A stretch of DNA of 54,476 nucleotides from positions 1 to 54,476 of the forward strand of contig CAMDOM010000016.1 of the NCBI GenBank assembly GCA_945903645.1, in the 5' to 3' direction. The translations under genes were made by a program, and so were the position numbers. Position 1 is the stretch's first letter. Each line of letters opens with the position of its first letter. Shown here piece after piece: positions 1-8,169 of this stretch. The notes under the pieces were generated by a model. It did no database searches. It saw nothing but the letters and a program-made list of their open reading frames with translations, and had not been told where the DNA came from. The DNA comes from Chryseobacterium gleum. GTDB taxonomy: Bacteria > Bacteroidota > Bacteroidia > UBA10329.

Positions 1-57
1 AAATGCGCCACGGTCAAGTTTGGAGATTATTTGGGCGAACAGCGTTAGATTTGCCAT

Positions 58-122
58 GGGAGAAGCGCGGTTTTGTTGTGCAACTCAAAGTTAACTTTGA
101 GATACAGACTATCGCTTCTCCC
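58..122. repeat. Nested inverted repeat around an 18-bp palindrome
   Basis: A perfect 10-bp inverted repeat (GGGAGAAGCG at 58-67, CGCTTCTCCC at 113-122) encloses a perfect 18-bp palindrome, CTCAAAGTTAACTTTGAG, at 84-101. Each half of the palindrome contains a Bacteroidota -7-like box (TAACTTTG on both strands), so it could hold divergent promoters or an operator. It lies about 50 bases upstream of the LamG/T9SS reading frame. No known element type was recognised. Confidence 0.5.
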
Positions 123-149
123 TTTCTTATTCGTTTAGGACGGGATTGA

Positions 150-1124
150 CTCTTAACTATTTATTTTATAGTTTCGGCATTAAATTGTTTTTCCCAAATA
201 CCAAACTACCTCCCAAGTAATGGATTGGTGGCATGGTTTCCTTTCAATGGGAACGCAAACGATGAAAGTGGAGTAGGGAATAATGGCATAGTGAATGGCT
301 CTACACTGACAACAGATAGATTAGGCAATCCCGATGCATCTTATTTGTTTGATGGTATTGATGACCATATTTATGTTGGAGTCTTAAATGGCATACTATC
401 CACTTCTAGTCACTCGGTGGCCTTTTGGGTTAAAAAAGAGGCAGATGGCTGCAATAATGAAATGGTATTTGCAACTTCCGAAAACTTGCCTAATGATAAC
501 TTTAATCTTCATTATGGCTTTAAGGATTGTGCGAAAGGCTGCGAAACTGCTATGTGCATGGGCATGGACTTTTATGCAAACAGCCTTGTCACAAGTGTAG
601 CATTAGATGTCGAATGGGTTCACTGGGTATTAGTTTATGATTCAAATTCATTAGAAAGAAAAATCTATCAAGGATGCACGGAAATTGGTCAGAACTTTGC
701 GACTGCTGCTTATGAAGGCGACTTAGATGTCCTTATCGGAAGTGCTAAATTTGCTGGACAACCGATGTCCGCTTTTTTCAACGGTAAAATTGATGACATA
801 GCAATTTGGAATAGGGTCTTAACCCCTCAAGAGGCTGTAAGTGTTTGTAATTCAGGCATGACAGTTGGCTTAAATTCGTTAGTAGATAGTGCTTTAGAAA
901 TTTATCCAAACCCATCAAACGGATTTGTTTCTATTACCAACCAAGACCTAAAAAATATTTCGTTGAATGTGTATGATGCACTTGGTAAGTTGGTTTACTC
1001 AACCTCAATAAATGATGGTAATGGTAAAACAGTACTCGATTTAAGCTGGTTAGATAATGGCGTTTATTCGATTGTGTGCCATTCTCAAAATTATTTAAGC
1101 AGTAAAAAACTAATAATTCAGTAA
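150..1124 (+). CDS. LamG-domain protein with T9SS sorting domain; start codon missing
   Basis: This is a secreted carbohydrate- or protein-binding type. Residues counted from TTG at 225 show a LamG/concanavalin-A-like domain opening with WFPFNGNANDESG (about 4-205) and a C-terminal T9SS domain (IYPNPSNG, about 225-299). The frame is open upstream to 150, just after an in-frame TGA at 147-149, and those 25 codons read like a signal peptide plus the usual linker (YFIVSALNCFSQIPNYLPS). The natural protein therefore very probably began upstream of 225. No ATG, GTG or TTG opens that extension, only an ATT at 159. Either the start was lost or shifted by mutation or assembly error, or a rare start is used. 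The gene is clearly more AT-rich than the one at 1462, suggesting transfer or a junction. The domain call is firm; intactness is doubtful. Confidence 0.7.
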   Translation, partial: LLTIYFIVSALNCFSQIPNYLPSNGLVAWFPFNGNANDESGVGNNGIVNGSTLTTDRLGNPDASYLFDGIDDHIYVGVLNGILSTSSHSVAFWVKKEADGCNNEMVFATSENLPNDNFNLHYGFKDCAKGCETAMCMGMDFYANSLVTSVALDVEWVHWVLVYDSNSLERKIYQGCTEIGQNFATAAYEGDLDVLIGSAKFAGQPMSAFFNGKIDDIAIWNRVLTPQEAVSVCNSGMTVGLNSLVDSALEIYPNPSNGFVSITNQDLKNISLNVYDALGKLVYSTSINDGNGKTVLDLSWLDNGVYSIVCHSQNYLSSKKLIIQ

Positions 1125-1461
1125 ACCGGTCAAAAGTTCATGGATTGTTGCCTTTTGCTAATCCACCACATCAATAGTGCTACTTTTGAAAGGCGATTTT
1201 TTCCGAAAGTCATCAAAGTCACGTTCGATAATTTTGGCGCTAACAATTTAGCAACCGCCAGCATAAACCGAAAACGGGTTTCGGGGTCGGTGGCTCGTAA
1301 ATAGAGGTGAAGCGGGCCTCTGTTCAGTGTTTTCCTAAATCCTGAAGCCCAAACAGCATCCTTTCCTACCCCTTCGCAATTCTTCCCGCTATCTGCAACA
1401 TAGGTAGCAAGCCCAGCGAGAGTTGTAGGGTATTTTTGCACACCAAATCTTAACTCGCTTC
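1125..1461. other. Intergenic region, no supported gene
   Basis: This 337-base gap holds -7-like boxes TACTTTTG (1182-1189) and TATTTTTG (1431-1438) on the plus strand. A GTG-started minus frame (1130-1441, 103 codons) fills it, but it has no recognisable domain and its start lies inside the promoter of the next gene. I do not support it as a gene. Confidence 0.4.
1431..1438 (+). promoter_or_regulatory. -7 box for the secreted hydrolase
   Basis: TATTTTTG matches the Bacteroidota -7 consensus TAnnTTTG and ends 23 bases before the ATG at 1462. No good -33 TTTG was seen at the usual distance. Confidence 0.5.
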
Positions 1462-3588
1462 ATGTTTCTTCGTTTGTTGCTTTGCGCCTTGGTGGCGCTG
1501 CCTTTCGGCTCGCTTGCTCAGTATAAACCCCAAAAAGACTACAAGCCTTCGGACATCAGCACGGTGTCGCCTGCGCCCTACAACCGAGGTTCCAAGCTAT
1601 ATAAGGGCTACAGCATGCAATCGTATTATGTAGAAATGCGCGATGGAGTGGCCATTGCCGTAGATGTGTATTTGCCCAAGGGCAAGGTGAAGGACCAGAA
1701 ATTCCCCACCGTATTGCACCAAACCCGCTATTGGAGAAGCATTGAGCTGAAATGGCCCTACCGTTGGTTTCGCAAGAATCCGATAGGGCCGCTGGGCGAT
1801 TTTATGATTCCCGTTATTCTGCAAGGCTATGCGGTGGTGGTGGTAGACTCGCGCGGAAGCGGTGCTTCGGGTGGGGTTAGTTTTCACCCATGGAACAAAG
1901 ACGAAGTGGCCGATATGACCGAAATTGTAGACCACATCATTGCCCAAAAATGGAGCAATGGCATAGTGGGAGGAGCAGGCGCATCGTATAGTGGCACCAC
2001 ATCAGAGTTTTTGACGACCTTAAAACACCCAGCCGTGAAGGCGGTGGTGAACATGAATTCGCTGTTTGATGTGTATGCCGACAACGCATTTACCGGAGGT
2101 ATGCACAACGCATGGTTTACGCGGGTTTGGGGCGAGGCCAACGAATCGTTGGATGCCAACCAACTGCCGGCCCATGCGGTGAAAGCCAAGAAGTTTATCA
2201 AAGGTGTGTTGCCCGTGAAGCCAGGATACAAGGGCGAAAGCGGTCGCGATTTTCTGAACAGAATGGTGGCCCAGCGCACCAACCGCAATGTGCACGAAGG
2301 TGCCCTCACCATTACCTACCGCGATGATGTGCCAGCCAACGGAGCGGCCGAAAGTGCTGACGAGTTTAGCCCCCACATGCGCTGGAAAGCCCAAGATGCA
2401 TCTAGTGCTGCCGTGTATAGCTGGAGCGGATGGTATGATGGCGCCTACCAAAATGCCGCCACCAAGCGCCACATGACCCTCGGCAATCCCAACAACCGCC
2501 TGCTATTGGGGCCGTGGGACCATAGCGGAAGCCGCAATTGTGGGCATACCAACCCTGGACCATCGGGTTTTGACCATCTTGGCGAGGTGTTGCGCTTTTT
2601 CGACCAGCATTTAAAAGGATGGGACACCGGCATCACCAAAGAGAAGCCCGTGCATTATTTCACCATGGTAGAAGAGAAATGGAAGGCATCTGATGTGTGG
2701 CCGCCCAAGGAAGCCAAGCCGCTAGCTGCCTACTTTGGCGCCAAGCATGGGTTGGATTGGAACAACGATTTTTCGCAGCAAGCCCAAATGAAAGCCGACC
2801 TGAAGTATTGGGGCGATTCGGTGAACGTGTTGAAAAGCAAAGGTGTGCAACGCATATTGGACGAAATGAAGGGCGAAGGCCGACTTACCGCTGCGCAAGA
2901 GCAGCAATTGGCCCACTACAAGGTGATAGAGTCCAACTTTAACGATGCTATTACCAAGCTAAACGCCATTGCGCCCAAGATTCGCGACCTGCGCGACAAT
3001 ACGCCTGCTTTCGATGTGTTGGCGGTAGACACCACCGCTACTACCGGCCAAGTGACCCGCTACGAGAGTGTGGCAGGACGGTTGAAAACCCCATTGGTAT
3101 ACCCAGACCGCGCCAGTTGCGACAGTGCCCTTTTGGTGTACGACAGCGCGGTGCTTGATGCCGATATGGAGGTAACGGGCCACCCCGAGGTGATGCTTTA
3201 CTTGGCATCTACCAGTAATGACGCCCAAGTGTTTATTTATTTGGAAGATGTGGCGCCCAATGGCGATGTGGAATACGTTACCGAGGGTGTGTTTCGAGCA
3301 CTGCACCGAAAAATAGGCACAGGCGAATTGCCTTACCAAATGGCCGAACCCTACCACACCTACCTCAAGGCCGATGCCATGCCCCTAGTGCCGGGCGAGG
3401 CGGTGGAGCTTAACTTTGGAATGCTGCCTGTGTCGTATCTCTTCAAAAAAGGACATCGGGTGCGCATCGCTATATCGGGTGCAGATGCAGAGCACTACCG
3501 CAACATGACCAAAGACCAACCTACCTACACGGTGCATCGGTCGTTTGCCATGCCAAGTAGGGTGGTGTTGCCGGTAGTGGGTCGTTAG
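1462..3588 (+). CDS. Secreted CocE/NonD family hydrolase (X-Pro dipeptidyl-peptidase S15 type)
   Basis: This is a serine hydrolase of the alpha/beta-hydrolase S15/CocE group, whose members cleave X-Pro dipeptides, esters or beta-lactam acyl groups; the substrate cannot be told from sequence. A signal peptide (residues 1-20, ending SLAQ) predicts export. The catalytic domain carries the nucleophile motif GASYSG with Ser175, the acid in SGWYDG (Asp326) and GPWDHSG with His354. The C-terminal part (about 530-708) is the jelly-roll X-Pro DPP C-terminal domain. Length (708 residues) fits the family. There is no T9SS domain, so it is probably periplasmic, unlike the larger relative at 47285-50404. 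The gene appears monocistronic. Family assignment is firm, exact activity open. Confidence 0.88.
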   Translation: MFLRLLLCALVALPFGSLAQYKPQKDYKPSDISTVSPAPYNRGSKLYKGYSMQSYYVEMRDGVAIAVDVYLPKGKVKDQKFPTVLHQTRYWRSIELKWPYRWFRKNPIGPLGDFMIPVILQGYAVVVVDSRGSGASGGVSFHPWNKDEVADMTEIVDHIIAQKWSNGIVGGAGASYSGTTSEFLTTLKHPAVKAVVNMNSLFDVYADNAFTGGMHNAWFTRVWGEANESLDANQLPAHAVKAKKFIKGVLPVKPGYKGESGRDFLNRMVAQRTNRNVHEGALTITYRDDVPANGAAESADEFSPHMRWKAQDASSAAVYSWSGWYDGAYQNAATKRHMTLGNPNNRLLLGPWDHSGSRNCGHTNPGPSGFDHLGEVLRFFDQHLKGWDTGITKEKPVHYFTMVEEKWKASDVWPPKEAKPLAAYFGAKHGLDWNNDFSQQAQMKADLKYWGDSVNVLKSKGVQRILDEMKGEGRLTAAQEQQLAHYKVIESNFNDAITKLNAIAPKIRDLRDNTPAFDVLAVDTTATTGQVTRYESVAGRLKTPLVYPDRASCDSALLVYDSAVLDADMEVTGHPEVMLYLASTSNDAQVFIYLEDVAPNGDVEYVTEGVFRALHRKIGTGELPYQMAEPYHTYLKADAMPLVPGEAVELNFGMLPVSYLFKKGHRVRIAISGADAEHYRNMTKDQPTYTVHRSFAMPSRVVLPVVGR

Positions 3589-3682
3589 GTTACTTTCACG
3601 CTTACAACCTCTAGTTCGGCTAAAATTTGTCAAAAAATAAACTACATTTATCATCAAATTGGACTAATGTTCCATCAACACA

Positions 3683-4705
3683 ATGAAACCAATCCTGCTC
3701 CTCACTATTCTTCTTTCCGCCATCTCCCTTACCGCTTCGGCCCAAAGTGCCTCCCTTGCGGGTAGCATACTGGCCCCAACGGGCGATAGCGTTTTTGTGC
3801 TCCTCAATCAAATGGTGGATGGCAGAATGAAAACCGACAAACTGGCCGCTGCCAAACTCGATAGCCAAGGCCAGTTTTCCATGAAGTTTTCTCTCGATAG
3901 CGCCAAACTGCTCTCCTTTTTTGATGGCTCCGAACGCAGCGATTTCTTCCTCCTACCGGGCGAGGCGCTTTCCCTTTCGCTCCACACCGCCTATTTTGAC
4001 GAAACCCTCACTTACAGCGGCCAAGGTGCCAACCGCAACAATACCCTAGCTGCACTTGCCTTGGCTGACGAGATGAACTGGATTCCAGTATATGCCCAAT
4101 GGGAAAACCCTGACACGGCTACCCTTTACCCCCAAATAGACGAATTCACCAAAAAGATAAGCGCCACCCTTCAAGACTACAGCCTTGCCTATCCCGAAAT
4201 GTCCGCCCACCTAACGGATATGATAGCCCAAAAGGAAGAAGCCGCCAATCAAACCAAAGACCAGTTTCGCGAAACAATCCAATTCAAAAAGCGAGCACAA
4301 GCCATGGTGGGCAAACCCATAGCAGACATTGCAGGTGTTGACCTCGAAGGCAAAAAAGTTAACCTATCTCAATTTAAAGGAAAAACAACGGTGGTAGATT
4401 TTTGGGCCACATGGTGCGGACCATGCAAAGCAGAAATGCCCTCGTGGGCCAAGTTGCAAGCCCAATATGGCAAAGACATCAACTTTGTGAGCATAGGAGT
4501 GTGGTGTAAAGAAGATGGCTGGAAAACAATGGCTAAAGAACTTGGCCTTGCCCACAACATCTATGTAAATAAAGAGGGCGAAGCTGCCCTTGCCCCCTAC
4601 GAAGTAAATTCTATACCGCGATATATGGTGATTGACAAAAACGGCAACATTGTTACCATCGATGCCCCACGTCCATCATCGCCAGATATGGTGAAGTTTT
4701 TCTAA
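3683..4705 (+). CDS. TlpA-like thiol-disulfide oxidoreductase with DUF4369-like N-terminus
   Basis: A signal peptide (about 1-21, ending ASAQ) is followed by an N-terminal region of the DUF4369 type (about 24-190) and a C-terminal TlpA/AhpC-TSA thioredoxin fold (about 205-335). The active-site motif is WCGPC with Cys245 and Cys248, preceded by VVDFWAT. Such proteins act in the periplasm or at the outer membrane as reductases for cytochrome c maturation or other disulfide exchange in Bacteroidota. The protein stops soon after the cis-Pro loop region (SIPRYMVID), so its last helix is shorter than usual. A strong hairpin terminator follows directly. No operon partner is visible. Confidence 0.87.
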   Translation: MKPILLLTILLSAISLTASAQSASLAGSILAPTGDSVFVLLNQMVDGRMKTDKLAAAKLDSQGQFSMKFSLDSAKLLSFFDGSERSDFFLLPGEALSLSLHTAYFDETLTYSGQGANRNNTLAALALADEMNWIPVYAQWENPDTATLYPQIDEFTKKISATLQDYSLAYPEMSAHLTDMIAQKEEAANQTKDQFRETIQFKKRAQAMVGKPIADIAGVDLEGKKVNLSQFKGKTTVVDFWATWCGPCKAEMPSWAKLQAQYGKDINFVSIGVWCKEDGWKTMAKELGLAHNIYVNKEGEAALAPYEVNSIPRYMVIDKNGNIVTIDAPRPSSPDMVKFF

Positions 4706-4730
4706 CATTTCTCAAAAGCACTACAGCATA

Positions 4731-4765
4731 GAAAGCCTCGCTACATCCGCGGGGCTTTCTTTTTT
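4731..4765 (+). terminator. Rho-independent terminator of the TlpA-like gene
   Basis: An 11-bp stem (4731-4741 with 4749-4759, one G-U pair, loop TACATCC) is followed by six T residues. It lies 25 bases after the stop codon. The T tract also provides the -33 element of the next promoter. Confidence 0.88.
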
Positions 4766-4794
4766 GCCGGACCTCATTTCGCCCCCTACCTTTG
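4763..4794 (+). promoter_or_regulatory. Bacteroidota-type promoter of the ABC ATPase
   Basis: TTTG (4763-4766), a 20-base spacer and TACCTTTG (4787-4794) give a near-perfect -33/-7 pair. Transcription should begin around 4800, only a few bases before the ATG at 4807, so the message is leaderless or nearly so. Confidence 0.75.
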
Positions 4795-4806
4795 TAGCCC
4801 ATCCTT

Positions 4807-5433
4807 ATGCTGCAAACTAACCAACTCCACTATTCCTACCCCAGCGGCCCAGCATTCGCCTTTCCCAATGTGGAGGTGAATAGGCAAGAGGTGCTCCTCG
4901 TTTTGGGTAAGTCGGGCAGCGGCAAAACCACCTTGCTGCACCTCTTGGCTGGACTCATGAAACCCACCCAGGGCATCATTTCGGTAGCAAACACCACTCT
5001 TTCCTCCCTTTCTGCCATGGGGTTAGATTCCTTTAGGGGCAGTCATATTGGCCTTGTGTTTCAGCAGCCGTTGTTTATTCGCTCGGTGAGTGTGTTGCAC
5101 AACTTGCAACTGGCCTGCACTCTCGCTGGCTTGCCTACTGATACCGACCGTGCCATGCAACTGCTCAGCGAACTGGGCATAGCCAACAAAGCCATTCAAC
5201 TTCCGCAATCGCTAAGCATTGGCGAACGCCAACGTGCCTCCATTGCCCGTGCGTTGATGGCCTCCCCTGGCCTTGTGCTAGCCGATGAGCCCACTTCGGC
5301 CTTAGACGATACAAATTGCCAGCGCGTGGCTCAATTGCTGCATACCACCGCCACCCGCCACAATGCCGCCCTTGTTATCGTTACCCACGACAGGCGCCTC
5401 AAAGACCAATTCACGAATACCTTGGAGCTATAA
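4807..5433 (+). CDS. ABC transporter ATP-binding protein, MacB/LolD type
   Basis: This is the nucleotide-binding subunit of a type VII (MacB/LolCDE-like) ABC system. Visible motifs are Walker A GKSGSGKTT (34-42), Q-loop VFQQPL, a signature in the variant form LSIGE (136-140), Walker B LVLADE (Asp160, Glu161) and the switch His194 in VTHD. The length of 208 residues is normal for the family. Its natural partner is the FtsX-type permease starting at 6931; the two are separated only by the Fic gene and about 330 bases of AT-rich DNA. The start is fixed by the promoter ending 12 bases upstream. The context (His-rich permease, DUF3299 proteins) suggests a metal-related exporter rather than lipoprotein release. 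Confidence 0.92.
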   Translation: MLQTNQLHYSYPSGPAFAFPNVEVNRQEVLLVLGKSGSGKTTLLHLLAGLMKPTQGIISVANTTLSSLSAMGLDSFRGSHIGLVFQQPLFIRSVSVLHNLQLACTLAGLPTDTDRAMQLLSELGIANKAIQLPQSLSIGERQRASIARALMASPGLVLADEPTSALDDTNCQRVAQLLHTTATRHNAALVIVTHDRRLKDQFTNTLEL

Positions 5434-5620
5434 TGTTCAATTCATCTGGCTCGGATGTAATCCCACATTTTGCACATAGGCCACATAAAAATTCACGTGT
5501 TGCACTACTAGTTGTTAAATGATAAAATCACCTTTTGTTAATTCTTTAAAGCACAATTGTTAATTGTTCGATATTACAATATGCTCTATAAGTGTTGATA
5601 AATAAAGAATTTAATGATAA

Positions 5621-5656
5621 ATTTGTTAAATCTTATTTTCAAGTTTGTTAAATCTT
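5621..5656. repeat. Two direct repeats upstream of the Fic gene
   Basis: The 13-mer TTTGTTAAATCTT occurs at 5622-5634 and 5644-5656, a spacing of 22 bp (two helical turns), ending 11 bases before the Fic start codon. Such phased repeats upstream of a gene whose product carries its own winged-helix tail could be an operator, but this is inference from position only. Confidence 0.4.
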
Positions 5657-5667
5657 TTTAGCTGCTA

Positions 5668-6837
5668 ATGCAAATGGTAGAGGCCCAATTTTCACATTTC
5701 GATTTGAAATTGATAGCGCCTTCTTTCGGGTCTACGCTCACCGATTTAATCATTGAATTGGACTATCTCCGCAAGAAACCACTTAGCGGGTCAACTCATC
5801 CAAAAGTCTTCTTTCAACTAAAACACATCTTTCATACCCTCGAAAGTATTGGGTCTGCACGCATTGAAGGCAACAACACCACCGTGGCCGAATACATTGA
5901 AACAAAACTTGAAGTTCCCACCCAAGTTTCGCCTAGCATAAAGGAAATTCAGAACATTGAAAAAGCGATGGTTTTCATCGAAGAGAATGTGAAGGATTAC
6001 CCCATCAACAGAGCATTTTTAAGTGAAATCCACAAAATGATTGTGGATGGATTAGTGCCACCACCTCATGGAGAAGGCGATGCAACTCCGGGAGAATACA
6101 GAAAAGCAAATCTGAAAATCAATAAGTCTACCCATATTCCACCCGATTGGTTGACGATAAAGGATTACATGACCGAGTTGCTCGACTTTATCAATAACGT
6201 AGACAGCCCGAAATACGATTTGCTCAAAGTAGCCATTGCTCATCACCGTTTTGTTTGGATTCACCCGTTTGGCAATGGCAATGGAAGAACGGTTCGTCTG
6301 TTCACCTATGCCATGCTGGTCAAAACAGGATTCAATGTAAATGTGGGTAGAATTATAAACCCAACCGCTGTGTTTTGCAGCAATCGCAATGATTACTACT
6401 ACAATTTATCTGAGGCGGACAAAGGCACTGATGAAGGAATAATGACGTGGATAACCTACGTTTTGACAGGCTTGAAAGAGGAAATAGAGAAAATTGATAA
6501 GCTGTTGGACTATGATTTTCTGCGAAAGGAAATTCTACTTCCCACCATTATCCATTCGTTAGAACAGAAATATATTACAACTATCGAAGCTAAAATTTTA
6601 CGTAAAGCGGTGGATATGCAGGTTATTCAAGCAGTTGATGTCAAAGAATATTTTGTAGGAAAAGCAGATGCCGAGGTTTCCCGACAAATCCGAAAGCTGA
6701 TTGATAAAAAAATGCTTGCTCCCGAAAAGGAAGGTGCGCGCAAATACGTTTTGCGGTTTGACAATAGCCATTTATTACGCAGTGTAATGAAGGCGTTAGG
6801 TGAAAAAGGTTTTCTTCCCGTTCTCGATGAATTTTGA
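5668..6837 (+). CDS. Fic family AMP-transferase with N-terminal inhibitory motif
   Basis: Fic enzymes transfer AMP (or another nucleotide part) to hydroxyl groups of target proteins. The catalytic motif HPFGNGNGRT starts at His199. A helix with the inhibitory pattern S/T-xxx-E-G/N is seen as SARIEG (Ser63 to Gly68), placing the protein in the self-inhibited class with the inhibitory helix N-terminal to the core. The C-terminal third (about 285-389) looks like a winged-helix DNA-binding region, as in many chromosomal Fic proteins. The gene has no toxin-antitoxin partner nearby. It is AT-rich compared with both neighbours and sits between an ABC ATPase and its permease, suggesting insertion into an existing operon. 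Confidence 0.9.
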   Translation: MQMVEAQFSHFDLKLIAPSFGSTLTDLIIELDYLRKKPLSGSTHPKVFFQLKHIFHTLESIGSARIEGNNTTVAEYIETKLEVPTQVSPSIKEIQNIEKAMVFIEENVKDYPINRAFLSEIHKMIVDGLVPPPHGEGDATPGEYRKANLKINKSTHIPPDWLTIKDYMTELLDFINNVDSPKYDLLKVAIAHHRFVWIHPFGNGNGRTVRLFTYAMLVKTGFNVNVGRIINPTAVFCSNRNDYYYNLSEADKGTDEGIMTWITYVLTGLKEEIEKIDKLLDYDFLRKEILLPTIIHSLEQKYITTIEAKILRKAVDMQVIQAVDVKEYFVGKADAEVSRQIRKLIDKKMLAPEKEGARKYVLRFDNSHLLRSVMKALGEKGFLPVLDEF

Positions 6838-6930
6838 TGTTCAGATAGCATTGGGATGGCGCACTTCTAGTGGCGAACTTCGCAGCATTCAAAGGTGTCA
6901 AATTGTGCCAATAAGCCGTTGTTTTCCATC

Positions 6931-8169
6931 ATGAACATGTTTCGCCTCAGTTGGGCCAATCTCAAGGTCGATAGCCTTTCTACTGCGTTAAGCATTATGC
7001 TGCTGGCCATTGGTGTGGGCATGGTAGCCTTTGTGCTGGTCATTAGTCAGCAGCTCAACGATAGGTTCAACCGCGATATTCGAGGAATAGATATGGTGGT
7101 GGGCGCCAAGGGCAGTCCGCTGCAATTGATTCTTTCGGCAGTGTACCAAATAGACAATCCTACGGGAAACATTCCCCTAAGCGAGGCTGAGAGGTTGCAA
7201 AAACATCCGTTGGTTAAATACAGCATTCCGTTGGCCTATGGCGATAGTTACCGCGGTTATCGCATTGTGGGCACTGAAGAAAAATACCTCAAGCACTATG
7301 ACGCCACCTTTGGCGATGGTTCAATTTGGACAACCGATTTTGAAGCCGTAGTGGGCAGCACCGTGGCCCAACAACTTGAGCTATCGCTTGGCAGTCACTT
7401 TCACGGCACCCACGGATTGGAGCAAGAAGGCCAAGCCCACGAAGAAATGGACTACCGTGTGGTGGGCACACTGAAGCCAACGGGTACGGTGATAGATAAA
7501 CTCATTCTTACCAACATCAGCAGCGTGTGGCACATTCATGGCGAAGCCAATCCTACGGAAGAAGAACACGCCCACCACGACCATAAACACGACACTGCCC
7601 ACCATCACGAATTGGAGGAAGACACCCGCGAAATAACTGCCCTTCTAGTTAAGTTTAAAAGCCCAATGGGCATGATGCAGCTGCCGCGCCACATCAACGC
7701 CAACACTACCATGCAAGCCGCTTTGCCCGCCATTGAGGTAAACCGGCTGTATGAATTACTGGGTGTGGGCTTCACCACCCTTCAAATAATAGGCGGCATC
7801 ATCATGTGCATTGCCGCTATCAGTGTGTTCATTTCCCTACTCAATTCCCTCAAAAACAGGAAATACGAATTGGCGTTGATGCGTTCGCTGGGTGCATCGC
7901 CTTCCAAGCTTTTCGCCATGGTAGTGCTCGAAAGCCTGCTCATTTGCAGCATGGGCTATACAGCAGGGATTGCCCTTGGGCGCCTGGGGCAGGTTATGAT
8001 GCAGCACTTTGGCGAGCAACAATTGCAAATGGGTGCTTCGCTACTCACATTCTCATATCAAGAACTGATGCTGTTGCCCATTACCTTGTTCATTGGCCTG
8101 ATTGCCGCGTTGATACCTGCCGTGCAAGCCTACCGAACCGATATTTCCAACGTGCTGCGCAATGAGTGA
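6931..8169 (+). CDS. FtsX/MacB-type ABC permease with His-rich periplasmic insert
   Basis: This is the membrane subunit matching the ATPase at 4807. Counted from ATG 6931 (MNMFRLSWANL; an ATG at 6937 is also possible, and the longer GTG frame from 6895 is less likely), one hydrophobic helix lies near 15-36. It is followed by a large MacB-type periplasmic domain and three C-terminal helices of the FtsX fold (about 275-305, 325-352, 372-395). Residues 213-227 read HAHHDHKHDTAHHHE, eight histidines in fifteen residues flanked by acids, a likely metal-binding loop. The stop overlaps the start of the DUF3299 gene by 8 bases, implying coupling. The combination resembles Zur-regulated MacB-like zinc operons of Pseudomonas, so a role in zinc handling is inferred, not shown. 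Confidence 0.88.
   Translation: MNMFRLSWANLKVDSLSTALSIMLLAIGVGMVAFVLVISQQLNDRFNRDIRGIDMVVGAKGSPLQLILSAVYQIDNPTGNIPLSEAERLQKHPLVKYSIPLAYGDSYRGYRIVGTEEKYLKHYDATFGDGSIWTTDFEAVVGSTVAQQLELSLGSHFHGTHGLEQEGQAHEEMDYRVVGTLKPTGTVIDKLILTNISSVWHIHGEANPTEEEHAHHDHKHDTAHHHELEEDTREITALLVKFKSPMGMMQLPRHINANTTMQAALPAIEVNRLYELLGVGFTTLQIIGGIIMCIAAISVFISLLNSLKNRKYELALMRSLGASPSKLFAMVVLESLLICSMGYTAGIALGRLGQVMMQHFGEQQLQMGASLLTFSYQELMLLPITLFIGLIAALIPAVQAYRTDISNVLRNE

Noticed and set aside
42-50. GCGTTAGAT resembles the GTTRRRY core of an integron attC site before a cassette-like gene
   Set aside because: No matching inverse core site, no second attC and no integrase are visible in the window; the 7-base match is too weak.
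1130-1441. Minus-strand frame of 103 codons between two plus-strand genes
   Set aside because: GTG start inside the promoter of the next gene, no signal peptide or domain, and no operon context.
3620-3868. Minus-strand frame overlapping the TlpA-like gene
   Set aside because: Antisense shadow of a clear signal peptide and domain on the plus strand.
5432-6845. ATGTTCA after both the ATPase and Fic genes as a target-site duplication
   Set aside because: Seven bases only, no terminal inverted repeats and no transposase.
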